From assembly GCA_030848705.1 (NCBI GenBank), contig CM061245.1, forward strand, positions 61,840,006-61,904,005: DNA of 64,000 bases, written 5' to 3'. A model generated the notes under the pieces. It was not told the DNA's origin, made no database searches, and was given only the letters and a program-made list of their open reading frames with translations. The translations under genes and the position numbers were made by a program. The stretch's first letter is position 1; each line of letters starts with the position of its first letter. Shown one piece after another: positions 11,300-24,790 of the stretch. The DNA comes from Heracleum sosnowskyi (lineage: Eukaryota > Streptophyta > Magnoliopsida > Apiales > Apiaceae).

Positions 11300-13980
11300 T
11301 CGGGCGTCCCCTGGTATCTGCTACGATTCAGGCACGGACAGCCCCAAATGAACTTTTCTGCAATTCTATAAACCCATAGGTGAAACTACGAGAAAATATC
11401 CACAAAATGGCCCTCTTCGATTTTTCCCCATTTTCCTTGTATAGCTCCCTTTAGAGGTAAACGTAATCGGGCGTCCCCTGGTATCTGCTACGATTCAGGC
11501 ATGGACAGACCCAAATGAACTTTTATGCAATTCTATAAACCCATAGGGTAAAACTACGAGAAAATATCCACATAATGGCCCGCTTCAATTTTTCCCCATT
11601 TTCCTTGGATAGCTCCCTTTAGAGGTAAACGTAATCGGGCATCCCTGGTATCTGCTACGATTCAGGCACGGACAGCCCCAAATGAACTTTTCTGCAATTC
11701 TATAAACCCATAGGGTGAAACTACGAGAAAATATCCACAAAATGGTCGGCTTCAATTTTTCCCCATTTTCCTAGTATAGCTCCCTTTAGAGGTAAACGTA
11801 ATCGGGCGTCCCCTGGTATCTGCTACGATTCAGGCACGGACAGCCCCAAATGAACTTTTATGCAATTCTATAAACCCATAGGGTAAAACTACGAGAAAAA
11901 ATCCACAAAATGGCCCGCTTCAATTTTTCCCCATTTTCCTTGGATAGCTCCCTTTAGAGGTCAACGTAATCGGGCATCCCTGGTATCTGCTACGATTCAG
12001 GCACGGACAGCCCCAAATGAACTTTTCTGCAATTCTATGAACCCATAGGGTGAAACTACGAGAAAATATCCACAAAATGGCCCCCTTCAATTTTTCCCCA
12101 TTTTCCTAGTATAGCTCCCTTTAGAGGTAAACGTAATCGGGCGTCCCCTGGTATCTGCTACGATTCAGGCACGGACAGCCCCAAATGAACTTTTATGCAA
12201 TTCTATAAACCCATAGGGTAAAACTACGAGCAAATATCCACAAAATGGCCCGCTTCGATTTTTCCCCATTTTCCTTGTATAGCTCCCTTTAGAGGTAAAC
12301 GTAATCGGGCGTCCCCTGGTATCTGCTACGATTCAGGCACGGACAGCCCCAAATGAACTTTTCTGCAATTCTATAAACCCATAGGGTGAAACTACGAGAA
12401 AATATCCACAAAATGGCCCGCTTCAATTTTTCCCCATTTTCCTTGTATAGCTCCCTTTAGAGGTAAACGTAATCGGGCGTCCCCTGGTATCTGCTACGAT
12501 TCAGGCATGGACAGACCCAAATGAACTTTAAGCAATTCTATAAACCCATAGGGTAAAACTACGAGAAAATATCCACATAATGGTCCGCTTCAATTTTTCC
12601 CCATTTTCCTTGGATAGCTCCCTTTAGAGGTAAACGTAATCGGGCATCCCTGGTATCTGCTACGATTCAGGCACGGACAGCCCCAAATGAACTTTTCTGC
12701 AATTCTATAAACCCATAGGTGAAACTACGAGAAAATATCCACAAAATGGCCCTCTTCGATTTTTCCCCATTTTCCTTGTATAGCTCCCTTTAGAGGTAAA
12801 CGTAATCGGGCGTCCCCTGGTATCTGCTACGATTCAGGCATGGACAGACCCAAATGAACTTTTATGCAATTCTATAAACCCATAGGGTAAAACTACGAGA
12901 AAATATCCACATAATGGCCCGCTTCAATTTTTCCCCATTTTCCTTGGATAGCTCCCTTTAGAGGTAAACGTAATCGGGCATCCTTGGTATCTGCTACGAT
13001 TCAGGCACGGACAGCCCCAAATGAACTTTTCTGCAATTCTATAAACCCATAGGGTGAAACTACGAGAAAATATCCACAAAATGGTCGGCTTCAATTTTTC
13101 CCCATTTTCCTAGTATAGCTCCCTTTAGAGGTAAACGTAATCGGGCGTCCCCTGGTATCTGCTACGATTCAGGCACGGACAGCCCCAAATGAACTTTTAT
13201 GCAATTCTATAAACCCATAGGGTAAAACTACGAGAAAAAATCCACAAAATGGCCCGCTTCAATTTTTCCCCATTTTCCTTGGATAGCTCCCTTTAGAGGT
13301 CAACGTAATCGGGCATCCCTGGTATCTGCTACGATTCAGGCACGGACAGCCCCAAATGAACTTTTCTGCAATTCTATAAACCCATAGGTGAAACTACGAG
13401 AAAATATCCACAAAATGGCCCCCTTCAATTTTTCCCCATTTTCCTAGTATAGCTCCCTTTAGAGGTAAACGTAATCGGGCGTCCCCTGGTATCTGCTACG
13501 ATTCAGGCACGGACAGCCCCAAATGAACTTTTATGCAATTCTATAAACCCATAGGGTAAAACTACGAGCAAATATCCACAAAATGGCCCCCTTCGATTTT
13601 TCCCCATTTTCCTTGTATAGCTCCCTTTAGAGGTAAACGTAATCGGGCGTCCCCTGGTATCTGCTACGATTCAGGCACGGACAGCCCCAAATGAACTTTT
13701 CTGCAATTCTATAAACCCATAGGGTGAAACTACGAGAAAATATCCACAAAATGGCCCGCTTCAATTTTTCCCCATTTTCCTTGTATAGCTCCCTTTAGAG
13801 GTAAACGTAATCGGGCGTCCCCTGGTATCTGCTACGATTCTGGCATGGACAGACCCAAATGAACTTTAAGCAATTCTATAAACCCATAGGGTAAAACTAC
13901 GAGAAAATATCCACATAATGGCCCGCTTCAATTTTTCCCCATTTTCCTTGGATAGCTCCCTTTAGAGGTAAACGTAATCG
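11300..13980 (+). repeat. Tandem pair of a variant 8-monomer unit (about 1338 bp)
   Basis: Markers repeat at 1338-1339 bp: 'gagcaaatat' (12230 and 13568), 'gaactttaag' (12523 and 13861), and 'cataggtgaa' followed by 'ccctcttcg' (near 11375 and 12714). Approximate copies are 11300-12640 and 12640-13980. The spacing is shorter than the 1342-bp unit because several monomers carry 1-nt deletions: 'actttaagc' has lost a base of the T-run, and 'cataggtg' has lost one G. Confidence 0.75.
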
Positions 13981-16900
13981 GGCATCCCTGGTATCTGCTA
14001 CGATTCAGGCACGGACAGCCCCAAATGAACTTTTCTGCAATTCTATAAACCCATAGGGTGAAACTACGAGAAAATATCCACAAAATGGTCGGCTTCAATT
14101 TTTCCCCATTTTCCTAGTATAGCTCCCTTTAGAGGTAAACGTAATCGGGTGTCCCCTGGTATCTGCTACGATTCAGGAACGGACAGCCCCAAATGAACTT
14201 TTCTGCAATTCTATAAACCCATAAGGTGAAACTACGAGAAAATATCCACAAAATGGCCCGCTTCGATTTTTCCCCATTTTCCTTGTATAGCTCCCTTTAG
14301 AGGTAAACGTAATCGGGCGTCCCTTGGTATCTGCTACGATTCAGGCACGGACAGCCCCAAATGAACTTTTCTGCAATTCTATAAACCCATAGGTGAAACT
14401 ACGAGAAAATATCCACAAAATGGCCCTCTTCGATTTTTCCCCATTTTCCTTGTATAGCTCCCTTTAGAGGTAAACGTAATCGGGCGTCCCCTGGTATCTG
14501 CTACGATTCAGGCACGGACAGCCCCAAATGAACTTTTCTGCAATTCTATAAACCCATAAGGTGAAACTACGAGAAAATATCCACAAAATGGCCCGCTTCG
14601 ATTTTTCCCCATTTTCCTTGTATAGCTCCCTTTAGAGGTAAACGTAATCGGGCGTCCCCTGGTATCTGCTACGATTCAGGCACGGACAGCCCCAAATGAA
14701 CTTTTCTGCAATTCTATAAACCCATAGGGTGAAACTACGAGAAAATATCCAAAAAATGGTCCGCTTCAATTTTTCCCCATTTTCCTTGGATAGCTCCCTT
14801 TAGAGGTAAACGTAATCGGGCATCCCTGGTATCTGCTACGATTCAGGCACGGACAGCCCCAAATGAACTTTTCTGCAATTCTATAAACCCATAGGTGAAA
14901 CTACGAGAAAATATCCACAAAATGGCCCCCTTCAATTTTTCCCCATTTTCCTAGTATAGCTCCCTTTAGAGGTAAACGTAATCGGGCGTCCTTGGTATCT
15001 GCTACGATTCAGGCACGGACAGCCCCAAATGAACTTTTCTGCAATTCTATAAACCCATAGGGTGAAACTACGAGAAAATATCCACAAAATGGTCGGCTTC
15101 AATTTTTCCCCATTTTCCTAGTATAGCTCCCTTTAGAGGTAAACGTAATCGGGCGTCCCCTGGTATCTGCTACGATTCAGGCACGGACAGCCCCAAATGA
15201 ACTTTTATGCAATTCTATAAACCCATAGGGTAAAACTACGAGAAAAAATCCACAAAATGGCCCGCTTCAATTTTTCCCCATTTTCCTTGGATAGCTCCCT
15301 TTAGAGGTCAACGTAATCGGGCATCCCTGGTATCTGCTACGATTCAGGCACGGACAGCCCCAAATGAACTTTTCTGCAATTCTATAAACCCATAGGTGAA
15401 ACTACGAGAAAATATCCACAAAATGGCCCCCTTCAATTTTTCCCCATTTTCCTAGTATAGCTCCCTTTAGAGGTAAACGTAATCGGGCGTCCCCTGGTAT
15501 CTGCTACGATTCAGGCACGGACAGCCCCAAATGAACTTTTATGCAATTCTATAAACCCATAGGGTAAAACTACGAGCAAATATCCACAAAATGGCCCGCT
15601 TCGATTTTTCCCCATTTTCCTTGTATAGCTCCCTTTAGAGGTAAACGTAATCGGGCGTCCCCTGGTATCTGCTACGATTCAGGCACGGACAGCCCCAAAT
15701 GAACTTTTCTGCAATTCTATAAACCCATAGGGTGAAACTACGAGAAAATATCCACAAAATGGCCCGCTTCAATTTTTCCCCATTTTCCTTGTATAGCTCC
15801 CTTTAGAGGTAAACGTAATCGGGCGTCCCCTGGTATCTGCTACGATTCAGGCATGGACAGACCCAAATGAACTTTAAGCAATTCTATAAACCCATAGGGT
15901 AAAACTACGAGAAAATATCCACATAATGGCCCGCTTCAATTTTTCCCCATTTTCCTTGGATAGCTCCCTTTAGAGGTAAACGTAATCGGGCATCCCTGGT
16001 ATCTGCTACGATTCAGGCACGGACAGCCCCAAATGAACTTTTCTGCAATTCTATAAACCCATAGGGTGAAACTACGAGAAAATATCCACAAAATGGTCGG
16101 CTTCAATTTTTCCCCATTTTCCTAGTATAGCTCCCTTTAGAGGTAAACGTAATCGGGTGTCCCCTGGTATCTGCTACGATTCAGGAACGGACAGCCCCAA
16201 ATGAACTTTTCTGCAATTCTATAAACCCATAAGGTGAAACTACGAGAAAATATCCACAAAATGGCCCGCTTCGATTTTTCCCCATTTTCCTTGTATAGCT
16301 CCCTTTAGAGGTAAACGTAATCGGGCGTCCCCTGGTATCTGCTACGATTCAGGCACGGACAGCCCCAAATGAACTTTTCTGCAATTCTATAAACCCATAG
16401 GTGAAACTACGAGAAAATATCCACAAAATGGCCCCCTTCAATTTTTCCCCATTTTCCTAGTATAGCTCCCTTTAGAGGTAAACGTAATCGGGCGTCCCCT
16501 GGTATCTGCTACGATTCAGGCACGGACAGCCCCAAATGAACTTTTCTGCAATTCTATAAACCCATAGGGTGAAACTACGAGAAAATATCCACAAAATGGC
16601 CCGCTTCAATTTTTCCCCATTTTCCTTGTATAGCTCCCTTTAGAGGTAAACGTAATCGGGCGTCCCCTGGTATCTGCTACGATTCAGGCATGGACAGACC
16701 CAAATGAACTTTAAGCAATTCTATAAACCCATAGGGTAAAACTACGAGAAAATATCCACATAATGGCCCGCTTCAATTTTTCCCCATTTTCCTTGGATAG
16801 CTCCCTTTAGAGGTAAACGTAATCGGGCATCCCTGGTATCTGCTACGATTCAGGCACGGACAGCCCCAAATGAACTTTTCTGCAATTCTATAAACCCATA

Positions 16901-17605
16901 GGGTGAAACTACGAGAAAATATCCACAAAATGGTCGGCTTCAATTTTTCCCCATTTTCCTAGTATAGCTCCCTTTAGAGGTAAACGTAATCGGGTGTCCC
17001 CTGGTATCTGCTACGATTCAGGAACGGACAGCCCCAAATGAACTTTTCTGCAATTCTATAAACCCATAAGGTGAAACTACGAGAAAATATCCACAAAATG
17101 GCCCGCTTCGATTTTTCCCCATTTTCCTTGTATAGCTCCCTTTAGAGGTAAACGTAATCGGGCGTCCCCTGGTATCTGCTACGATTCAGGCACGGACAGC
17201 CCCAAATGAACTTTTCTGCAATTCTATAAACCCATAGGTGAAACTACGAGAAAATATCCACAAAATGGCCCTCTTCGATTTTTCCCCATTTTCCTTGTAT
17301 AGCTCCCTTTAGAGGTAAACGTAATCGGGCGTCCCCTGGTATCTGCTACGATTCAGGCACGGACAGCCCCAAATGAACTTTTCTGCAATTCTATAAACCC
17401 ATAAGGTGAAACTACGAGAAAATATCCACAAAATGGCCCGCTTCGATTTTTCCCCATTTTCCTTGTATAGCTCCCTTTAGAGGTAAACGTAATCGGGCGT
17501 CCCCTGGTATCTGCTACGATTCAGGCACGGACAGCCCCAAATGAACTTTTCTGCAATTCTATAAACCCATAGGGTGAAACTACGAGAAAATATCCAAAAA
17601 ATGGT
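12985..17605 (+). repeat. Rearranged block with 12-, 17- and 5-monomer spacings
   Basis: The 'gaactttaag' marker lies at 12523, 13861, 15869 and 16706, giving successive spacings of 1338, 2008 and 837 bp (8, 12 and 5 monomers). About 12985-14410 matches 14993-16418 at 2008 bp. About 15700-16420 matches 16537-17260 at 837 bp. About 13861-14760 matches 16706-17605 at 2845 bp (17 monomers). The copies differ by gain or loss of whole monomers, for example loss of the 'gagcaaatat' monomer from the last copy. This is the pattern expected from unequal exchange in register with the monomer. Confidence 0.75.
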
Positions 17606-20380
17606 CCGCTTCAATTTTTCCCCATTTTCCTAGTATAGCTCCCTTAAGAGGTAAACGTAATCGAGTGTCCCCTGGTATCTGCTACGATTCAGGCACGGAC
17701 AGCCCCAAATGAACTTTTCTGCAATTCTATAAACCCATAAGGTGAAACTACGAGAAAATATCCACAAAATGGCCCGCTTCGATTTTTCCCCATTTTCCTT
17801 GTATAGCTCCCTTTAGAGGTAAACGTAATCGGGCGTCCCCTGGTATCTGCTACGATTCAGGCACGGATAGCCCCAAATGAACTTTTCTGCAATTCTATAA
17901 ACCCATAGGGTGAAACTACGAGAAAATATCCACAAAATGGCCCGCTTCCGCTTCAATTTTTCCCCATTTTCCTTGGATAGCTCCCTTTAGAGGTAAACGT
18001 AATCGGGCATCCCTGGTATCTGCTACGATTCAGGCACGGACAGCCCCAAATGAACTTTTCTGCAATTCTATAAACCCATAGGGTGAAACTACGAGAAAAT
18101 ATCCAAAAAATGGTCGGCTTCAATTTTTCCCCATTTTCCTAGTATAGCTCCCTTTAGAGGTAAATGTAATCGGGTGTCCCCTGGTATCTGCTACGATTCA
18201 GGCACGGACAGCCCCAAATGAACTTTTCTGCAATTCTATAAACCCATAAGGTGAAACTACGAGAAAATATCCACAAAATGGCCCTCTTCGATTTTTCCCC
18301 ATTTTCCTTGTATAGCTCCCTTTAGAGGTAAACGTAATCGGGCGTCCCCTGGTATCTGCTACGATTCAGGCACGGACAGCCCCAAATGAACTTTTCTGCA
18401 ATTCTATAAACCCATAGGGTGAAACTACGAGAAAATATCCACAGAATGGCCCGCTTCAATTTTTCCCCATTTTCCTTGTATAGCTCCCTTTAGAGGTAAA
18501 CGTAATCGGGCGTCCCCTGGTATCTGCTACGATTCAGGCACGGACAGCCCCAAATAAATTTTTATGCAATTCTATAAACCCATAGGGTAAAACTACGAGC
18601 AAATATCCACAAAATGGCCCGCTTCGATTTTTCCCCATTTTCCTTGTATAGCTCCCTTTAGAGGTAAACGTAATCGGGCGTCCCCTGGTATCTGCTACGA
18701 TTCAGGCACGGATAGCCCCAAATGAACTTTTCTGCAATTCTATAAACCCATAGGGTGAAACTACGAGAAAATATCCACAAAATGGCCCGCTTCAATTTTT
18801 CCCCATTTTCCTTGTATAGCTCCCTTTAGAGGTAAACGTAATCGGGCGTCCCCTGGTATCTGCTACGATTCAGGCACGGACAGCCCCAAATGAACTTTTA
18901 TGCAATTATATAAACCCATAGGGTAAAACTACGAGAAAATATCCACAAAATGGCCCGCTTCAATTTTTCCCCATTTTCCTTGGATAGCTCCCTTTAGAGG
19001 TAAACGTAATCGGGCATCCCTGGTATCTGCTACGATTCAGGCACGGACAGCCCCAAATGAACTTTTCTGCAATTCTATAAACCCATAGGGTGAAACTACG
19101 AGAAAATATCCAAAAAATGGTCGGCTTCAATTTTTCCCCATTTTCCTAGTATAGCTCCCTTTAGAGGTAAACGTAATCGGGTGTCCCCTGGTATCTGCTA
19201 CGATTCAGGCACGGACAGCCCCAAATGAACTTTTCTGCAATTCTATAAACCCATAAGGTGAAACTACGAGAAAATATCCACAAAATGGCCAACTTCGATT
19301 TTTCCCCATTTTCCTTGTATAGCTCCCTTTAGAGGTAAACGTAATCGGGCGTCCCTTGGTATCTACTACGATTCATGCACGGACAGCCCCAAATGAAATT
19401 TTCTGCAATTCTATAAACCCATAAGGTGAAACTACGAGAAAATATCCACAAAATGGCCCGCTTCGATTTTTCCCCATTTTCCTTGTATAGCTCCCTTTAG
19501 AGGTAAACGTAATCAGGCATCCCTTGGTATCTGCTACGATTCAGGCACGGACAGCCCCAAATGAACTTTTCTGCAATTCTATAAACCCATAGGATGAAAC
19601 TACGAGAAAATATCCACAAAATGGCCCGCTTCAATTTTTCCCCATTTTCCTAGTATAGCTCCCTTTAGAGGTAAACGTAATCTGGCGTCCATTGGTATCT
19701 GCTACGATTCATGCACGGACAACCCCAAATGAACTTTTCTGCAATTCTATAAACCCATAAGGTGAAACTACGAGAAAATATCCACAAAATGGCCCTCTTC
19801 GATTTTTCCCCATTTTCCTTGTATAGCTCCCTTTAGAGGTAAACGTAATCGGGCGTCCCCTGGTATCTGCTACGATTCAGGCACGGACAGCCCCAAATGA
19901 ACTTTTCTGCAATTCTATAAACCCATAGGGTGAAACTACGAGAAAATATCCACAAAATGGCCCGCTTCAATTTTTCCCCATTTTCCTTGTATAGCTCTCT
20001 TTAGAGGTAAACGTAATCGGGCGTCCCCTGGTATCTGCTACGATTCAGGCACGGACAGCCCCAAATGAACTTTTATGCAATTCTATAAACCCATAGGGTA
20101 AAACTACGAGCAAATATCCACAAAATGGCCCGGTTCGATTTTTCGCCATTTTCCTTGTATAGCTCCCTTTAGAGGTAAACGTAATCGGGCATCCCTGGTA
20201 TCTGCTACGATTCAGGCACGGACAACCCCAAATGAACTTTTCTGCAATTCTATAAACCCATAGGGTGAAACTACGAGAAAATATCCACAAAATGGTCGGC
20301 TTCAATTTTTCCCCATTTTCCTAGTATAGCTCCCTTTAGAGGTAAACGTAATCGGGCGTCCCCTGGTATCTGCTACGATT
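17606..20380 (+). repeat. Irregular satellite stretch with divergent monomers
   Basis: I could not define a clean higher-order unit here. Monomers are more variable than their neighbours: 'cccttaagagg' near 17640, 'aaatgtaat' near 18163, 'aaataaattttta' near 18553, 'gccaactt' near 19288, and two 'ttcatgcac' monomers near 19371 and 19709. The 'ttcatgcac' subtype reappears in clusters further downstream. No gene is present. Long minus-strand frames here are chance frames of the satellite. Confidence 0.7.
17943..17954 (+). repeat. 6-bp tandem duplication inside one monomer
   Basis: 'cgcttc' is present twice in a row at 17943-17948 and 17949-17954, where every other monomer has it once. This is the largest insertion relative to the consensus that I found in the window, and it looks like a private slippage event. 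Confidence 0.9.
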
Positions 20381-22400
20381 CAAGCACGGACAGCCCCAAA
20401 TGAACTTTTTTGCAATTCTATAAACCCATAGGGTGAAACTACGAGAAAATATCCACAAAATGGCCCGCTTCAATTTTTCCCCATTTTCCTTGTATAGCTC
20501 CCTTTAGAGGTAAACGTAATCGGGCGTCCCCTGGTATCTGCTACGATTCAAGCACGGACAGCCCCAAAAAAACTTTTCTGCAATTCTATAAACCCATAGG
20601 GTGAAACTACGAGAAAATATCCACAAAATGGCCCGCTTCAATTTTTCCCCATTTTCCTTGTATAGCTCCTCCCTTTAGAGGTAAACGTAATCGGGCGTCC
20701 CCTGGTATCTGCTACGATTCAGGCACGGACAGACCCAAATGAACTTTTATGCAATTCTATAAACCCATAGGGTAAAACTACGAGAAAATATCCACATAAT
20801 TGCCCACTTCAATTTTTCCCCATTTTCCTTGGATAGCTCCCTTTAGAGGTAAACGTAATCGGGCATCCCTGGTATCTGCTGCGATTCAGGCACGGACAGC
20901 CCCAAATGAACTTTTCTGCAATTCTATAAACCCATAGGGTGAAACTACGAGAAAATATCCACAAAATGGTCGGCTTCAATTTTTCCCCATTTTCCTAGTA
21001 TAGCTCCCTTTAGAGGTAAACGTAATCGGGCGTCCCCTGGTATCTGCTACGATTCAGGCACGAACAGCCCCAAATGAACTTTTATGCAATTCTATAAACC
21101 CATAGGGTGAAACTACGAGAAAATATCCACAAAATGGTCGGCTTCAATTTTTCCCCATTTTCCTAGTATAGCTCCCTTTAGAGGTAAACGTAATCGGGCG
21201 TCCCCTGGTATCTACTACGATTCAGGCACGGACAGCCCCAAATGAACTTTTATGCAATTCTATAAACCCATAGGGTAAAACTACGAGAAAATATCCAAAA
21301 AATGGCCCGCTTCAATTTTTCCCCATTTTCCTTGGATAGCTCCCTTTAGAGGTAAACGTAATCGGGCATCCCTGGTATCTGCTACGATTCAGGCACGGAC
21401 AGCCCCAAATGAACTTTTCTGCAATTCTATAAACCCATAGGGTGAAACTACGAGAAAATATCCACAAAATGGCCCCCTTCAATTTTTCCCCATTTTCCTA
21501 GTATAGCTCCCTTTAGAGGTAAACGTAATCGGGTGTCCCCTGGTATCTGCTACGATTCAGGCACGGACAGCCCCAAATGAACTTTTCTGCAATTCTATAA
21601 ACCCATAAGGTGAAACTACGAGAAAATATCCACAAAATGGCCTGCTTCGATTTTTCCCCATTTTCCTTGTATAGCTCCCTTTAGAGGTAAACGTAATCGG
21701 GCGTCCCCTGGTATCTGCTACGATTCAAGCACGGACAGCCCCAGATGAACTTTTTTGCAATTCTATAAACCCATAGGGTGAAACTACGAGAAAATATCCA
21801 CAAAATGGCCCGCTTCAATTTTTCCCCATTTTCCTTGTATAGCTCCCTTTAGAGGTAAACGTAATCGGGCGTCCCCTGGTATCTGCTACGATTCAAGCAC
21901 GGACAGCCCCAAATAAACTTTTCTGCAATTCTATAAACCCATAGGGTGAAACTACGAGAAAATATCCACAAAATGGCCCGCTTCAATTTTTCCCCATTTT
22001 CCTTGTATTGCTCCCTTTAGAGGTAAACGTAATCGGGCGTCCCCTGGTATCTGCTACGATTCAGGCACGGACAGACCCAAATGAACTTTTATGCAATTCT
22101 ATAAACCCATAGGGTAAAACTACGAGAAAATATCCACATAATGGCCCGCTTCAATTTTTCCCCATTTTCCTTGGATAGCTCCCTTTAGAGGTAAACGTAA
22201 TCGGGCATCCCTGGTATCTGCTACGATTCAGGCACGGACAGCCCCAAATGAACTTTTCTGCAATTCTATAAACCCATAGGGTGAAACTACGAGAAAATAT
22301 CCACAAAATGGTCGGCTTCAATTTTTCCCCATTTTCCTAGTATAGCTCCCTTTAGAGGTAAACGTAATCGGGCGTCCCCTGGTATCTGCTACGATTCAGG
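20381..22400 (+). repeat. 8-monomer periodicity, start of the 'caagcac' family
   Basis: The first 'gattcaagcac' monomers appear at 20381 and 20549 and recur at 21726 and 21894, a spacing of 1345 bp. After a private 3-nt insertion the spacing becomes 1342 bp, as shown by 'agacccaaatg' at 20731 and 22073. About 20381-21060 therefore matches 21725-22400. The first copy has private changes such as 'ataattgcccact' near 20796. This subtype, often with 'aaataaac' at 111-118, is confined to about 20.4-44 kb. Confidence 0.75.
20666..20673 (+). other. 3-nt insertion in a C/T tract
   Basis: 'agctcctccc' replaces the usual 'agctccc', a 3-nt tandem duplication seen in this one monomer only. It changes the local HOR spacing from 1345 to 1342 bp. 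Confidence 0.85.
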
Positions 22401-24790
22401 CACGGACAGACCCAAATGAACTTTTATGCAATTCTATAAACCCATAGGGTAAAACTACGAGAAAATATCCACATAATGGCCCGCTTCAATTTTTCCCCAT
22501 TTTCCTTGTATAGCGCCCTTTAGAGGTAAACGTAATCGGGCGTCCCCTGGTATCTGCTACGATTCAAGCACGGACAGCCCCAAATAAACTTTTCTGCAAT
22601 TCTATAAACCCATAGGGTGAAACTACGAGAAAATATCCACAAAATGGCCCGCTTCAATTTTTCCCCATTTTCCTTGGATAGCTCCCTTTAGAGGTAAACG
22701 TAATCGGGCATCCCTGGTATCTGCTACGATTCAAGCACGGACAGCCCCAAATAAACTTTTCTGCAATTCTATAAACCCATAGGGTGAAACTACGAGAAAA
22801 TATCCACAAAATGGTCGGCTTCAATTTTTCCCCATTTTCCTAGTATAGCTCCCTTTAGAGGTAAACGTAATCGGGCGTCCCCTGGTATCTGCTACGATTC
22901 AGGCACGGACAGACCCAAATGAACTTTTATGCAATTCTATAAACCCATAGGGTAAAACTACGAGAAAATATCCACATAATGGCCCGCTTCAATTTTTCCC
23001 CATTTTCCTTGGATAGCTCCCTTTAGAGGTAAACGTAATCGGGCATCCCTGGTATCTGCTACGATTCAGGCACGGACAGCCCCAAATGAACTTTTCTGCA
23101 ATTCTATAAACCCATAGGGTGAAACTACGAGAAAATATCCACAAAATGGTCGGCTTCAATTTTTCCCCATTTTCCTAGTATAGCTCCCTTTAGAGGTAAA
23201 CGTAATCGGGCGTCCCCTGGTATCTGCTACGATTCAGGCACGGACAGACCCAAATGAACTTTTATGCAATTCTATAAACCCATAGGGTAAAACTACGAGA
23301 AAATATCCACATAATGGCCCGCTTCAATTTTTCCCCATTTTCCTTGGATAGCTCCCTTTAGAGGTAAACGTAATCGGGCATCCCTGGTATCTGCTACGAT
23401 TCAGGCACGGACAGCCCCAAATGAACTTTTCTGCAATTCTATAAACCCATAGGGTGGAACTACGAGAAAATATCCACAAAATGGCCCGCTTCAATTTTTC
23501 CCCATTTTCCTTGTATAGCTTCCTTTAGAGGTAAACGTAATCGGGCGTCCCCTGGTATCTGCTACGATTCAGGCACGGACAGCCCCAAATGAACTTTTAT
23601 GCAATTCTATAAACCCATAGGGTAAAACTACGAGAAAATATCCACAAAATGGCCCGCTTCAATTTTTCCCCATTTTCCTTGGATAGCTCCCTTTAGAGGT
23701 AAACGTAATCGGGCATCCCTGGTATCTGCTACGATTCAGGCACGGACAGCCCCAAATGAACTTTTCTGCAATTCTATAAACCCATAGGGTGAAACTACGA
23801 GAAAATATCCAAAAAATGGTCGGCTTCAATTTTTCCCCATTTTCCTAGTATAGCTCCCTTTAGAGGTAAACGTAATCGGGGGTCCCCTGGTATCTGCTAC
23901 GATTCAGGCACGGACAGCCCCAAATGAACTTTTTTGCAATTCTATAAACCCATAAGGTGAAACTACGAGAAAATATCCACAAAATGGCCCGCTTCGATTT
24001 TTCCCCATTTTCCTTGTATAGCTCCCTTTAGAGGTAAACGTAATCGGGCGTCCCCTGGTATCTGCTACGATTCATGCACGGACAGCCCCAAATGAACTTT
24101 TCTGCAATTCTATAAACCCATAAGGTGAAACTACGAGAAAATATCCACAAAATGGCCCGCTTCGATTTTTCCCCATTTTCCTTGTATAGCTCCCTTTAGA
24201 GGTAAACGTAATCGGGCGTCCCTTGGTATCTGCTACGATTCAGGCACGGACAGCCCCAAATGAACTTTTCTGCAATTCTATAAACCCATAGGGTGAAACT
24301 ACGAGAAAATATCCACAAAATGGCCCGCTTCAATTTTTACCCATTTTCCTAGTATAGCTCCCTTTAGAGGTAAACGTAATCGGACGTCCCCTGGTATCTG
24401 CTACGATTCATGCACGGACAGCCCCAAATGAACTTTTCTGCAATTCTATAAACCCATAAGGTGAAACTACGAGAAAATATCCACAAAATGGCCCGCTTCG
24501 ATTTTTCCCCATTTTCCTTGTATAGCTCCCTTTAGAGGTAAACGTAATCGGTCGTCCCTTGGTATCTGCTACGATTCAGGCACGGACAGCCCCAAATGAA
24601 CTTTTCTGCAATTCTATAAACCCATAGGGTGAAACTACGAGAAAATATCCACAAAATGGCCCGCTTCAATTTTTCCCCATTTTCCTAGTATAGCTCCCTT
24701 TAGAGGTAAACGTAATCGGGCGTCCCTGGTATCTGCTACGATTCAGGCACGGACAGCCCCAAATGAACTTTTATGCAATTCTATAAACCC
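22073..24790 (+). repeat. 335-bp dimers followed by mixed monomers
   Basis: 'agacccaaatg' monomers lie at 22073, 22408, 22911 and 23246, spaced 335, 503 and 335 bp (two, three, two monomers). Within a dimer, a TAGTA monomer with 'cagaccc' and 'gggtaaa' is followed by a 'cataatgg' TTGGA short monomer. From about 23.5 to 24.8 kb the order becomes irregular, with 'ttcatgcac' monomers near 24071 and 24409 and the unusual 'gggggtcccc' near 23878. No gene is present. Confidence 0.7.
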
